Source: Bifidobacterium mellis (GTDB lineage Bacteria; Actinomycetota; Actinomycetes; Actinomycetales; Bifidobacteriaceae). Taken from it: a DNA stretch of 64,000 nt. Under the pieces are notes generated by a model, which was not told where the DNA came from, did not search any database, and saw nothing but the letters and a program-made list of their open reading frames with translations. The position numbers were made by a program, and so were the translations under genes. Within the stretch, counting starts at the first letter, position 1; the number at the start of each line of letters is the position of its first letter. Location of the stretch: positions 92,157 through 156,156 of the forward strand of contig NZ_KQ033884.1 of the NCBI RefSeq assembly GCF_000967265.1. Reading direction: 5' to 3'. Shown here piece after piece: positions 25,453-34,292 of this stretch.

Positions 25453-27420
25453 ATGTCAAAAATCCTGGGTTTCGCCAAGAAGGTCCCCATGCTTTGGGTG
25501 GTTCTTGTTTGCGGGCTGGTCATGGGTCTGCTCTGGCACCCCTATCGCCAGGCTGCCCAATGGCTGGTCGCCGTCCTGGTGGCCGTCTCATTGGTGGACA
25601 CCCTCAAGGGAATGATCGATGACGTGCGCCAGGGCCACGTGGGCGTGGACATCCTGGCCGTGGTCGCCATCCTCTCCACCCTCGCCGTCCAGCAGTACTG
25701 GGCCAGCTGGGCCGTGGTCCTCATGCTCTACTCGGGTGATGCCATCGAGCAGTACGCCGGGAACAAGGCGCAGAACAACCTGACCGTATTGGTCCAGGCC
25801 GCCCCCCAGGTGGCCCACGTGGTTCAGGCAGAGCTGCCGGAGGGGGAGCATGTCCTTCCCAAGGAGAGCGACTGGAACACGGTGGATGTCGATAAGGTCC
25901 GTCTGAACGACCTCCTGGTGGTCAAGCCCGGCGAGACCGTGCCTGTTGATGGCGAGCTGATCAGCCCCACCGCCACCTTGGACATGTCCACCATCAACGG
26001 GGAGCCCATGCCCCGCAGGCTCTACCAGGATGCCCAGGTCATGTCCGGAGCGGTCAATGGTTCGGGCACCTTCCTGATGCGGGCCCGGCAGCTGGCGCGG
26101 GACTCCCAGTACCAGCGAATCCTCAACCTGGTGCGCTCCGCCCAGAACTCCCGGGCAGCAGTCGTCAGAACAGCCGACCTGATGGCGGTCCCCTTCACCG
26201 TGGTGGCTTTCATCATCGCCTGCGTGGCCTGGATCATCTCTGGCGTGCCGACCAGGTTCGCTCAGGTTCTGGTCCTGGCCACCCCCTGTCCTCTGCTGAT
26301 CGCCGCCCCCGTGGCCTACATGGCTGGGACGGGAAGGTTGGCCAAGGCGGGGTTGCTGATCAAGACCCAGGACGTGATCGAGAATCTGGGCCGGGTCTCG
26401 CACATCTTCTTTGATAAAACCGGCACGCTGACCGTAAAACGTCCCCAGGTAGCCAAGATCGACCTGCCAGACGGTGGGAAGCGGAAAGTCGATACGGACC
26501 GGATTCTGGCCATGGCGGGTGCTGTGGAGTCCTACTCGGTCCACATCCTGGCCAACGGAATAGCTGAGGCCGGTGCCGCCGCCCAGGAGCGACTGCGGGC
26601 ACAGGGCAAGGGCGAGACCCATCTGCATGCGCGGGAGGTTCAGGAGGACTCCGGCAACGGGGTCCAGGGCCAGGTCGATGGTCACCGGGTCAAGGTGGGC
26701 AGGGCCCAGTTCGTGGCTGACGGGCATTCAAGTGGTTTATTCGGCCCCCTGGCGCCTGATGAGATGGCCTCCTATGTTTCCATTGATGGGGTCCTTGCCG
26801 CCAGGGTCGTCATGAAGGACGTGCCCAGGTCGGATGCCGCCCAGACCATCACCCAGCTGCGGGAGTTGGGCATCACCCGTCTATCCATGGTCACCGGCGA
26901 CAAGGAGGACTCGGCCCGGATCATCGCCGACCAGGTGGGCATCACCGACGTGCATGCCGGCCTCTTCCCCGAGGACAAGGCCGATTTGATCGCCAAGGCT
27001 TCCAGGGAGGAGCCCAATCGGCAGCCCTTCTGGGACATCTGGCTGTCCAAATTCCTTGGTGAGTCAGTGACCAAATCCATCACCCTGATGGTGGGGGACG
27101 GGGTCAACGATGCTCCGGTCCTGGCCGCCGCCGACGTGGGCATGGCCATCACCGACGGAACCACCACGGCCGCCTCCGAGTCCGCCCAGGCGGTGATTAT
27201 GAATGACGACATCGCCTGCCTGCCCAGGTCGATCACCATCGCCCGCAGGACCAAGCGGGTCATGCTCCAGGCGGTCATGCTGGGGTTGACCCTGGCCACA
27301 GTGGGTATGCTCTGCGCCGCCTTCGACCTGATCCCCGTGGTTGTCGGCGCCTTCACCCAGGAGGCCATCGACGTGGTTTCCATCCTCTGGGCCCTGACTG
27401 CGCTGATAGATCGGGACTGA
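25453..27420 (+). CDS. Heavy-metal P1B-type ATPase with TPCP transport motif
   Basis: Transition-metal exporter of 655 residues. It begins directly with membrane helices (about 10-110) and has no HMA domain. The transport motif is TPCP (Thr277-Pro280), as in the P1B-5 subgroup, where Ni/Fe/Co transport has been reported. DKTGTLT (Asp321) and GDGVNDAP are intact. The HP dipeptide of the nucleotide domain is replaced by His364-Ile (SVHILA), an unusual change at a residue that contacts ATP in other P1B pumps. The C-terminal hemerythrin-like domain found in many P1B-5 pumps is absent. ATG at 25453 has GGGGA eight bases upstream; the open frame starts much earlier but inside the htrA gene. The metal is unknown. 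Confidence 0.88.
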   Translation: MSKILGFAKKVPMLWVVLVCGLVMGLLWHPYRQAAQWLVAVLVAVSLVDTLKGMIDDVRQGHVGVDILAVVAILSTLAVQQYWASWAVVLMLYSGDAIEQYAGNKAQNNLTVLVQAAPQVAHVVQAELPEGEHVLPKESDWNTVDVDKVRLNDLLVVKPGETVPVDGELISPTATLDMSTINGEPMPRRLYQDAQVMSGAVNGSGTFLMRARQLARDSQYQRILNLVRSAQNSRAAVVRTADLMAVPFTVVAFIIACVAWIISGVPTRFAQVLVLATPCPLLIAAPVAYMAGTGRLAKAGLLIKTQDVIENLGRVSHIFFDKTGTLTVKRPQVAKIDLPDGGKRKVDTDRILAMAGAVESYSVHILANGIAEAGAAAQERLRAQGKGETHLHAREVQEDSGNGVQGQVDGHRVKVGRAQFVADGHSSGLFGPLAPDEMASYVSIDGVLAARVVMKDVPRSDAAQTITQLRELGITRLSMVTGDKEDSARIIADQVGITDVHAGLFPEDKADLIAKASREEPNRQPFWDIWLSKFLGESVTKSITLMVGDGVNDAPVLAAADVGMAITDGTTTAASESAQAVIMNDDIACLPRSITIARRTKRVMLQAVMLGLTLATVGMLCAAFDLIPVVVGAFTQEAIDVVSILWALTALIDRD

Positions 27421-27508
27421 GGCCATTTCGCGACGCTTGGTGAAAGTCCCGGGGATGGAGCCCGACTAACTCTGTTCCCTACCTTTGCTTTGCGTTAGGC
27501 TGACAAAC

Positions 27509-29005
27509 ATGAGCGATAATAATGTCAACGATTCCACCATGCCCGCACCGGCCCGCGGCGAGGAAGTCGGCTCACCCTTGCGCGTGGCCGTCATAGGCGC
27601 GGGGCCTGCAGGGGTCTATGCCTCTGACATCCTGCTGCGGCAGCTCCGGGAGAAGGGCGTAGACCTGGGTCTGGGCGACCATGCCCGGATCGATTTGTTC
27701 GAGAAGCTGCCCGTTCCCTTCGGTCTTGTCCGTTACGGCGTGGCCCCGGACCATCCCAGCATCAAGTACATAGCCGGCGCCTTGGAGAAGACCCTGGACA
27801 ACCCCGAGATCCACCTCTATGCGGATGTGGAGTTCGGCAAGGATGTCAACCTGGATGATCTGCTTGAACGCTACGATGTGGTGCTTTTCGCCACCGGCGC
27901 TGTGGACGACCGCCCCCTACAGATCGCCGGCCATGAGCTTGATGGCGTTCACGGGGCCGCCCACTTCGTCGAATGGTATGACGGCTATCCCGACGCTGAC
28001 CAGGACTGGCCCCTGGATGCCAAGCAGGTGGCCGTCATCGGAGGCGGGAACGTGGCCATGGATGTCTCCAGAATCCTGATGCGACGGGCCGACGACCTGC
28101 TGGGCACCGACATCCCCGACAATGTCTACCAGGGGATTCAGGGTAACCAGGCCCGCGAGCTGCACATGTTCATCCGCCGCGGTCCGGCCCAGGCCAAGTT
28201 CTCGGTCCAGGAACTGCGCGAGCTGGAGAAGCTGCCCGGAGTGCAAATCGTCATCGACGAGGAGGACTTCGACCTGGATCAGGAGACCATCGAACGGGCC
28301 GGTGCCGACAAGCTGACCCGGCAGATGCTGGAGGAGCTCTTCACCATCAGGGAGATGGCCGAGGACATGGCTGAGGACGGCGGCGTCGACTTCGAAGGCA
28401 ACCCCGCCGACCGTCGTTTCTATATGCACTTCTACCGGATGCCTGCCGCAATCATCGGCCAGGATGGCAAGGTGACCGGCATTCGTGTGGAGAAGACCAA
28501 GGTCACACCCGAGGGCACCATGGAGGAGACCAGCCAGTATGAGGAGTACCCGGTTCAGGCCGTTTACCACGCCATCGGCTACAAGCCTGCCGAGGTTCCC
28601 GGCATTCCCTATGATTTCTCCGGCTACACCCTTTCCAACGTCCACGGTCGTGTGACCACTGCTCCCGAGGGGCAGGACGGCCGGCCCATCGACCGCCTCT
28701 ACGCCACGGGCTGGGCCAAGCGAGGGCCTGTGGGTCTGATCGGATCCACCAAGTCCGATGCCCTGGAGACCATCGGCAACATGTTGGATGACCTGGCCGC
28801 CAGCCCGACTCGCGGCCGCTTCGCCCAGGACCGTGACGACGATTCGATCGACCGTTTCCTGGCTGACAAGGGCATCCAGCCCATCGACTTCGCCGGTTGG
28901 AAGCGGGTCGATGCCTACGAGCGGGCCGAGGGTGCCAGGGTCGGCCGCGAGCACATCAAGGTCATCGACCCCGACCAGCTCCGTAAGCTTGCACACGGCG
29001 AGTAG
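27509..29005 (+). CDS. FprA-like ferredoxin/adrenodoxin-NADP+ reductase
   Basis: Flavoprotein of 498 residues that moves electrons between NADPH and ferredoxin. The FAD-binding GxGxxG is VIGAGPAGVYASD near residue 27. The NADPH-binding motif is VIGGGNVAMDVSRIL near residue 175. The glutathione-reductase-fold flavin motif GYATGW-like YATGWAKRGPVGLIGS lies near residue 405. Length and motif order match mycobacterial FprA and mitochondrial adrenodoxin reductase. The start ATG (27509) has only AGG nine bases upstream. A strong terminator follows, so the gene is monocistronic. It may supply NADPH or reduced ferredoxin to Fe-S or reductive enzymes; the partner is not encoded here. Confidence 0.92.
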   Translation: MSDNNVNDSTMPAPARGEEVGSPLRVAVIGAGPAGVYASDILLRQLREKGVDLGLGDHARIDLFEKLPVPFGLVRYGVAPDHPSIKYIAGALEKTLDNPEIHLYADVEFGKDVNLDDLLERYDVVLFATGAVDDRPLQIAGHELDGVHGAAHFVEWYDGYPDADQDWPLDAKQVAVIGGGNVAMDVSRILMRRADDLLGTDIPDNVYQGIQGNQARELHMFIRRGPAQAKFSVQELRELEKLPGVQIVIDEEDFDLDQETIERAGADKLTRQMLEELFTIREMAEDMAEDGGVDFEGNPADRRFYMHFYRMPAAIIGQDGKVTGIRVEKTKVTPEGTMEETSQYEEYPVQAVYHAIGYKPAEVPGIPYDFSGYTLSNVHGRVTTAPEGQDGRPIDRLYATGWAKRGPVGLIGSTKSDALETIGNMLDDLAASPTRGRFAQDRDDDSIDRFLADKGIQPIDFAGWKRVDAYERAEGARVGREHIKVIDPDQLRKLAHGE

Positions 29006-29030
29006 GTGATCGGCCTTAGGCCGGCAGTGG

Positions 29031-29075
29031 CAGGGTCTGGGTGAGGTTCATGAATCCTCATCCAGACCCTGTTTT
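29031..29075 (+). terminator. Strong intrinsic terminator after the fprA-like gene
   Basis: A 16-bp stem with one G-U pair: CAGGGTCTGGGTGAGG (29031-29046) with CCTCATCCAGACCCTG (29056-29071), nine-base loop, then TTTT. It separates the reductase from the ImmA/DUF4411 pair. Confidence 0.93.
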
Positions 29076-29169
29076 CTGGTCTGCGCTACCGGGTGCTTAC
29101 AGCGGACGGATGGGCCTGGCGCAGGTATCATTGTCATTGGAGCCCCTCACGGAATCGAAGGAGCGTGAC

Positions 29170-30351
29170 ATGGCTAATCTGACTCTCTATCCGGCCACCC
29201 TCCAGTGGGCCGTTGAGGAGGGTGATGCCGATCCAGTGGCCCTGTCTCGGCGCCGGGGGCTTGGCCAGTTGCCGGATTGGCTGGAATCCAAGGAACCCGT
29301 GTCCGTATCCTTCAACAAGGTTGAGCAGCTCAGCAGGGCCCTGCATGTTCCTTTCGGCGCCTTGGTCAGGTCGGTCGTGCCCCAGCGTCGCCTTGAGCCT
29401 CTGGTCCGGTACCGTACCGTAGGCAATATGTCTGTGCAGCCCAGCAAAAACCTGCAGGACACCATCGATCAGATGCGATTCAGGCAGGAATGGGCCAGGG
29501 ATGAATTGCTTGAGTCCGGCTTGGACGCCAACCCGCTGGTCGGTTCGGTACAGGATGCCGAGCATGACGATGCCCTGGCTGATGCGCTTCGCTCCACCCT
29601 TGGACTGGATGGGCGCTCTGCCTGGGAGGGCGGCAATTCCAGCGACCGTTTCCGTCAGATCAAGGAACGGGCATCCAATGCGGGCATCATGATCATGCTC
29701 AATTCCCAGGTGGGTTCTACAAGGTCCCGAAAGCTGGATCTTCAAGAATTTCGAGGGTTCGTGCTGATTGACGACATGGCTCCGCTGGTGTTCATCAATA
29801 GGAACGATTCCTTTGACGGCATGATATTCACCTTGATTCACGAGATGGGGCATGTACTGCTGGGTACTCAGGAGCTCTTCGACGGCATTGGCGGCCAAGG
29901 AGACCGCAAGACCACGGAGCGTGCGATAAACCGGGCAGTGGTAAAGGCCGTGATTGATGATGAGCGCTTTCGACAGGTGTGGCGAGAGCAGTTGGACGGG
30001 GGCCAAGAGCCGGTCGATGCCGCAGAATCCATAGCTGACGACTTCCATCTGAGTGCCTTGGCCATGGGTATACAGGCCCATCAGTTCGGCTTGGCTGGCG
30101 AAGATACCCTTGAGGAGCTGCAGAAACGAATGAATCGGCATCTTCAGGACAAGACCGTTCATAGTCAGGAGCGGGAACCTCATGGCAATGGCAACAGAAC
30201 CAATGCCTCCAGGGTGGACACCGGTTTCGTCCGCTTAGTCAATGCCGCCATGGACGGGGGCAGACTGGCTCCGACTGAGGGCTTCGACCTGGTGGGGGTG
30301 CGCTCCCCGCAGTCTTATCAGGGGTTGATTCGTGAAAAGAAGCTGATATGA
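29170..30351 (+). CDS. ImmA/IrrE-family metallopeptidase with N-terminal HTH-like region
   Basis: Predicted zinc metallopeptidase of 393 residues, COG2856 type. The N-terminal 70 residues look like a degenerate Xre-type helix-turn-helix (PVALSRRRGLGQLPDWLES...LSRALHVPFGALV). The central ImmA/IrrE domain carries HEMGH at residues 224-228 and downstream acidic ligand candidates. ATG at 29170 has GAAGGAG six bases upstream; upstream in-frame ATGs lack one. Its stop overlaps the start of the next gene by four bases (ATGA), so the two are coupled. With a DUF4411 PIN-like partner this is the arrangement proposed for toxin-antitoxin modules. It could act as antitoxin and autoregulator or cleave a repressor; neither is shown by sequence. 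Confidence 0.85.
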   Translation: MANLTLYPATLQWAVEEGDADPVALSRRRGLGQLPDWLESKEPVSVSFNKVEQLSRALHVPFGALVRSVVPQRRLEPLVRYRTVGNMSVQPSKNLQDTIDQMRFRQEWARDELLESGLDANPLVGSVQDAEHDDALADALRSTLGLDGRSAWEGGNSSDRFRQIKERASNAGIMIMLNSQVGSTRSRKLDLQEFRGFVLIDDMAPLVFINRNDSFDGMIFTLIHEMGHVLLGTQELFDGIGGQGDRKTTERAINRAVVKAVIDDERFRQVWREQLDGGQEPVDAAESIADDFHLSALAMGIQAHQFGLAGEDTLEELQKRMNRHLQDKTVHSQEREPHGNGNRTNASRVDTGFVRLVNAAMDGGRLAPTEGFDLVGVRSPQSYQGLIREKKLI

Positions 30352-30947
30352 CCGCTACCCTCTACCTGCCCGATTCCAACATCTTCATCGCCGCCTACCG
30401 GATTAACCATCCTTTCGACTACAAGGAGTTTCACCCCTTCTGGCGATGGATGGAAAAGCTGGCTGAGGACAGGGCGATTGCCATGGTGGATGTCGTCTAC
30501 GACGAGCTGGTCAATGAGCAGGCCGCCAATCCCGATATGTTGGACCTTTGGGTGCGTGCAGTGTTCAAAGGCCGCCAAATAAGCCATAAGGACGACAGGT
30601 ATGCGCAGGTCTATGCGAAAATCCAGGATTATCTGGTCACCTGCGGGCAGTATACGGAAGGGTCGCGCCAATACTGGGAGTCAGAGAGCAAGGCGGATCC
30701 CTGGCTGATTGCCGTGGCCAAAGTCGAGGGGGCAGTCATAGTGACGGACGAGGCCCGGGTTCCGTTGCAACAGGGTCAGCACATGAAGAAAGAGCCCAAG
30801 ATTCCTAACATCGCAGGCCAGTTTGGGGTGAAGACCATGAATCTTCGTCGGTTCTTCGATGTCAACGGGAGGTTGAAGAAGGTCCAATATGTTCCTCCTA
30901 AGTCTCAAGGTAAGAGAAAAGCTGTGAGCCAACCAGGCCTATTCTGA
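30348..30947 (+). CDS. DUF4411 (PIN-like nuclease) protein, candidate toxin
   Basis: 199-residue protein of the DUF4411 family, a branch of the PIN RNase fold. Possible metal-binding acids sit where PIN enzymes need them: Asp9 (LPDSNIF), Glu in YDELVNE, Asp in ADPWLIAVA and Asp/Glu in VTDEAR. It overlaps the metallopeptidase gene by four bases and has no separate promoter. In toxin-antitoxin surveys DUF4411 genes are paired with Xre/COG2856 proteins, as here. The C-terminal 40 residues are basic (KGKRKAVSQ), consistent with RNA contact. Toxicity and target are inferences. Confidence 0.83.
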   Translation: MTATLYLPDSNIFIAAYRINHPFDYKEFHPFWRWMEKLAEDRAIAMVDVVYDELVNEQAANPDMLDLWVRAVFKGRQISHKDDRYAQVYAKIQDYLVTCGQYTEGSRQYWESESKADPWLIAVAKVEGAVIVTDEARVPLQQGQHMKKEPKIPNIAGQFGVKTMNLRRFFDVNGRLKKVQYVPPKSQGKRKAVSQPGLF

Positions 30948-31028
30948 ATGGGTGGTAGGGGGAGAGTGGGCTCAGCAGCCTCATCTTTTCAGCGCCCGTT
31001 CAGCAAAAATTCAGCGGCACTGTCTACC

Positions 31029-31976
31029 ATGGAACCCATGAATGGCAAGCTGAAGGTTCACGGACATTTCAACGGCCTGAAAACGACGCTTTTGTTCGCC
31101 CTCATGTGGGCCGTTATCATGCTCATCTGGTGGCTGACCGGCGGTCGCCAGGGCACGCTGGGCATCTATATCCTCATAGGCCTGGCCACCACTTTCGGGT
31201 CCTACTGGTTCTCCGACAAGGTGGCGATCGCCTCCATGCATGCCCGGCCGGTCAGCGAGCAGGAGGCTCCCGACCTCTACCGGATCGTCCGAGAGCTGTC
31301 GGGGAGGGCCGGCAAGCCCATGCCCCGCATCTATATTGCCCCCACAGATTCGCCCAACGCTTTTGCCACAGGCCGCAACGAGCGCCATGCCGCCGTCTGC
31401 TGCACCCAGGGGATTCTGCGCATCCTCAACGAGCGGGAGATTCGCGGGGTGCTGGGCCACGAACTCATGCACGTCTACAACCACGACATCCTGACCTCAG
31501 CTGTGGCTTCGGCCATGGCCACGGTCATCACCTACCTGGGATACTCCCTCATGTACTTCGGCGGCGACAGCCGGGACAGGGATAATGATTCCGGCGTCTT
31601 CGGGCTCTTGGGCGTGCTGATCAGTTCGATTCTGGCACCCTTGGGCGCCTCCTTGATCCAGATGGCCATTTCCCGCACCCGTGAGTATGACGCCGACGAG
31701 GACGGCAGCCGGCTGACTGGGGACCCGGCGGCTCTGGCATCGGCGCTGAACAAAATATCCTACGGGTCTCAGGCCGTGCCCATGCCGCAGACCGCCGGCA
31801 CTCAGAGCGCCGCTGCCATGATGATCGAGAACCCTTTCTCGGTCAAAGGGTTCAGTAGGTTATTCTCTACCCATCCTCCCACCGAGGAGCGCATAGCCCG
31901 TCTGATGCAGATGAGCCAGGAGATGGGGCAGCAGACCCAGGTGAATTCCGGGCGTGGAGCCCAGGTGGGGTACTGA
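31029..31976 (+). CDS. htpX: HtpX-type membrane zinc metalloprotease
   Basis: Stress-related inner-membrane M48 protease, 315 residues from the start chosen. Two N-terminal helices (about 20-65), the zinc motif HELMH (His144) and two further helices (about 160-215) follow the usual HtpX plan. The glutamate ligand lies in REYDADEDG, and the end shows STHPPTEERIARL, a family signature. The start could be ATG 31029 or ATG 31038; neither has a good ribosome binding site, and an open frame runs back to the DUF4411 stop. It degrades misfolded membrane proteins with FtsH (family role). It lies 81 bp after the DUF4411 gene, so partial cotranscription is possible. Confidence 0.9.
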   Translation: MEPMNGKLKVHGHFNGLKTTLLFALMWAVIMLIWWLTGGRQGTLGIYILIGLATTFGSYWFSDKVAIASMHARPVSEQEAPDLYRIVRELSGRAGKPMPRIYIAPTDSPNAFATGRNERHAAVCCTQGILRILNEREIRGVLGHELMHVYNHDILTSAVASAMATVITYLGYSLMYFGGDSRDRDNDSGVFGLLGVLISSILAPLGASLIQMAISRTREYDADEDGSRLTGDPAALASALNKISYGSQAVPMPQTAGTQSAAAMMIENPFSVKGFSRLFSTHPPTEERIARLMQMSQEMGQQTQVNSGRGAQVGY

Positions 31977-32051
31977 GAGACCAACGGGCTCATGCGCCTG
32001 TACACCTGTCAATAGCAGTGACCCTCTCCTGCTGTCCTCAGCCGATAATTC

Positions 32052-32103
32052 CGGAAGTGGTCAGAAGGGCCAGAAGTTAGGCCGGGCCTTCTGACCACTT
32101 CCG
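32052..32103. terminator. Long 17-bp inverted repeat between convergent genes
   Basis: CGGAAGTGGTCAGAAGG (32052-32068) is perfectly repeated in inverse at 32087-32103 around an 18-base loop. It lies between convergent htpX and nagA, where a bidirectional terminator is expected, but no T-tract follows on either side. The stem is longer than other terminators in the window, so a dispersed palindromic repeat is an alternative. Confidence 0.55.
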
Positions 32104-32181
32104 CCTTAGTGCCCTCATTGGCGGAGAAGCCAGCTCGTTAGAGAGGAAGCAAGTAACTAGAAGCCCTTGGTTATCCGTCTT

Positions 32182-33489
32182 TTAGATCTGAATTCTGCGC
32201 CCGTTGCAGACCACGGTTTTGACGGACCAGTCAGCCGGGTTCAGGAGGAGGAGGTCGGCCGCATAGCCGGGTGCCAGCAGACCCAGCGGAGCACCGGTGA
32301 TCGGGTTGGAGCGGTCCAGTCCCAGGGCCCGGGCAGGTGTCAGCGTGGCGGCTTCCACGGCCTGGGGGGCTGGCAGGCCGATGGCCTGGATAGCTCTGCC
32401 GACTGCCACATCCAGGGTCAGGGTTGAGCCGGCGATGGCCCCGTTGGAGGTCAGACGGGCGTGGCCGCCCTTCACTGTTACATCCAGGGAACCCAGCTTG
32501 TAGGCGCCGTCCTCGCAGCCGGTGGCCTCCATGGCGTCGGTGACCAGGGCTATCCGATGGGGGAAGAGCCTGAAGGCCAGGTCGACGCAGGGGTCCTGCA
32601 CATGGAAACCGTCGTTGATCAGCTCGGCCGTAACCCGGCGATCCTCCACGGCGGCTGGAATGGGACCCGGCTGACGGTGGTGGATGCCGTTCATGGCGTT
32701 GAAAACATGAGTGAGTATACGGGCGCCGGCATCGAATGCGCGGCGGGTCTGGTCATAGTCGGCATCGCAATGGCCAACCGCAGGCACCACACCGGACCCG
32801 GCCAGGCGGGAAATGGCCTCGTAGCCATGGTCGCGCTCAGGGGCCAGGGTCACCTGGCGTATGCAACCGTCGGCAGCCTCCAGGAGACTGTCGAGAACCG
32901 CGGGTTCAGGGTCGCGCAGGCACTTGGGGTCGTGCGCCCCCTTACGGGAGAGGGCGATGAAGGGCCCTTCCAAGTGGGCGCCCAGCACGTCGGGCCTGGA
33001 GTCCATGACCCTCTTGACCGAGCGCAGATTGGTGCACATCGTGTCGACCGGATTGGTGATCAGGCTGAGCACCTGCCTGGTTGTTCCATGGACCATATGG
33101 CAGGCCCTGGCTGTGCGAATGGCCTCGTCGCCGTCATCGAAGGAGTGGACCCAGCCGCCGTGGGAGTGGATGTCGATGAACCCGGGGGTGAGGATGAAGC
33201 TGGCTGCATCGATGAACTCAGCACCGTCCACATTCACGTCATGGGCATCTGATCCAGGCTGGAAGGAGGGGGGCAGGTTGGGCAGGCCAGCGGCCCTCAG
33301 GGCGGATTCCAGGCTCTCTCTGCCTTGCCCGACCTGCTCAATCCTGCCCTCCAGGGCCAGAATCCAGCTGTTTTCCCTGATTCCTCGAGCGTCTATCAGC
33401 TTTGCGCCAGTCAGGACAAGGGGATGGGCCGGTCCGTGGAGGGATGATTCAACCGCGAGCCCCGCCGACTCGTATGCTTCCTTGGACAT
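32182..33489 (-). CDS. nagA: N-acetylglucosamine-6-phosphate deacetylase
   Basis: Amidohydrolase of 435 residues that removes acetate from GlcNAc-6-phosphate to give glucosamine-6-phosphate for NagB. Metal and catalytic motifs are visible: GFIDIHSHG near the start of the barrel, GAHLEGPFI with the metal glutamate, VGHCDADY, THVFNAMNG and LVTDAMEATG with the catalytic aspartate. It is the last gene of a four-gene minus-strand operon, starting 14 bp after nagB. The ATG at 33489 has AGAAGG about ten bases upstream. The N-terminus carries about 25 extra residues before the usual domain start. Confidence 0.95.
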   Translation of the reverse strand: MSKEAYESAGLAVESSLHGPAHPLVLTGAKLIDARGIRENSWILALEGRIEQVGQGRESLESALRAAGLPNLPPSFQPGSDAHDVNVDGAEFIDAASFILTPGFIDIHSHGGWVHSFDDGDEAIRTARACHMVHGTTRQVLSLITNPVDTMCTNLRSVKRVMDSRPDVLGAHLEGPFIALSRKGAHDPKCLRDPEPAVLDSLLEAADGCIRQVTLAPERDHGYEAISRLAGSGVVPAVGHCDADYDQTRRAFDAGARILTHVFNAMNGIHHRQPGPIPAAVEDRRVTAELINDGFHVQDPCVDLAFRLFPHRIALVTDAMEATGCEDGAYKLGSLDVTVKGGHARLTSNGAIAGSTLTLDVAVGRAIQAIGLPAPQAVEAATLTPARALGLDRSNPITGAPLGLLAPGYAADLLLLNPADWSVKTVVCNGRRIQI

Positions 33490-33503
33490 GTTTGGTTTGC
33501 CTT

Positions 33504-34292
33504 CTAGATGGACTGCCAGTCAGGCTTGTTGGCATATGCCCACTTGTAGTAGTCGCGGTTGCGCAGGCGGGAGGCGGCCGCCTCGTCCACGATCACGGTG
33601 GCGTGGGGATGCATCTGGAGGGCGGAAGCCGGGCAGAAGGACGATATGCCGCCCTCTACGCTCTCGGCCACGGCTTCTGCCTTCCCGGCGCCGAAAGCCA
33701 GGAGGACCAGCTGGCGTGCCTTGAGGATGGTTCCGATCCCCTGGGTGATGCAGTGGGTGGGCACCTGGTCCATGTCATTGTCGAAGAAGCGGGCGTTGTC
33801 GATGCGGGTCTGCTCGGTCAGGGTCTTGATGCGGGTGCCCGAGGCCAGGGAGGATCCGGGCTCGTTGAAGCCGATGTGTCCGTCGGTGCCGATGCCCAGG
33901 ATCTGCAGGTCGACGCCGCCGGCATCCTCGATTGCCTGGTCATATACGCGACCAGCGTCCTTGATGGTGTCCAGGTTTCCATTGGGCACCCTCACCTTGG
34001 CGGGGTCCAGGCCCAGAGGCTCGACCACGGTCCGGTCGATGGTGGAACGGTAGGACTGAGGGTGGGCCGGGTCCAGGCCCGCGTACTCGTCCAGGGCGAA
34101 GCCACGTACCTGGGAGACGTCGATCCCCTCCTTGTGGACAAGATCGGCCAGCGCCTTGTATGCCGCCAGAGGGCTGGACCCCGTGGCCAGACCCAGCACG
34201 CAGTCAGGCTTGCGCCGGATCAGGTCGGCTGTGCAGCGGGCATAGATCTCGCCGGCTTCCTCCTGGGACTTGACGATGATGATTTCGGTCAT
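33504..34292 (-). CDS. nagB: Glucosamine-6-phosphate deaminase
   Basis: Converts glucosamine-6-phosphate to fructose-6-phosphate and ammonia. The 262-residue protein shows LGLATGSSPL (phosphate loop), ALDEYAGL (catalytic Asp and the lid), GIGTDGHIGFNEPGSSL (catalytic loop) and STLxxxxQ-type C-terminal elements, all typical of NagB. The ATG at 34292 overlaps the upstream kinase stop by four bases, and AAAGGA lies eight to nine bases upstream. Fructose-6-phosphate is the entry point of the bifid shunt, so the operon feeds directly into central metabolism. Confidence 0.96.
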   Translation of the reverse strand: MTEIIIVKSQEEAGEIYARCTADLIRRKPDCVLGLATGSSPLAAYKALADLVHKEGIDVSQVRGFALDEYAGLDPAHPQSYRSTIDRTVVEPLGLDPAKVRVPNGNLDTIKDAGRVYDQAIEDAGGVDLQILGIGTDGHIGFNEPGSSLASGTRIKTLTEQTRIDNARFFDNDMDQVPTHCITQGIGTILKARQLVLLAFGAGKAEAVAESVEGGISSFCPASALQMHPHATVIVDEAAASRLRNRDYYKWAYANKPDWQSI

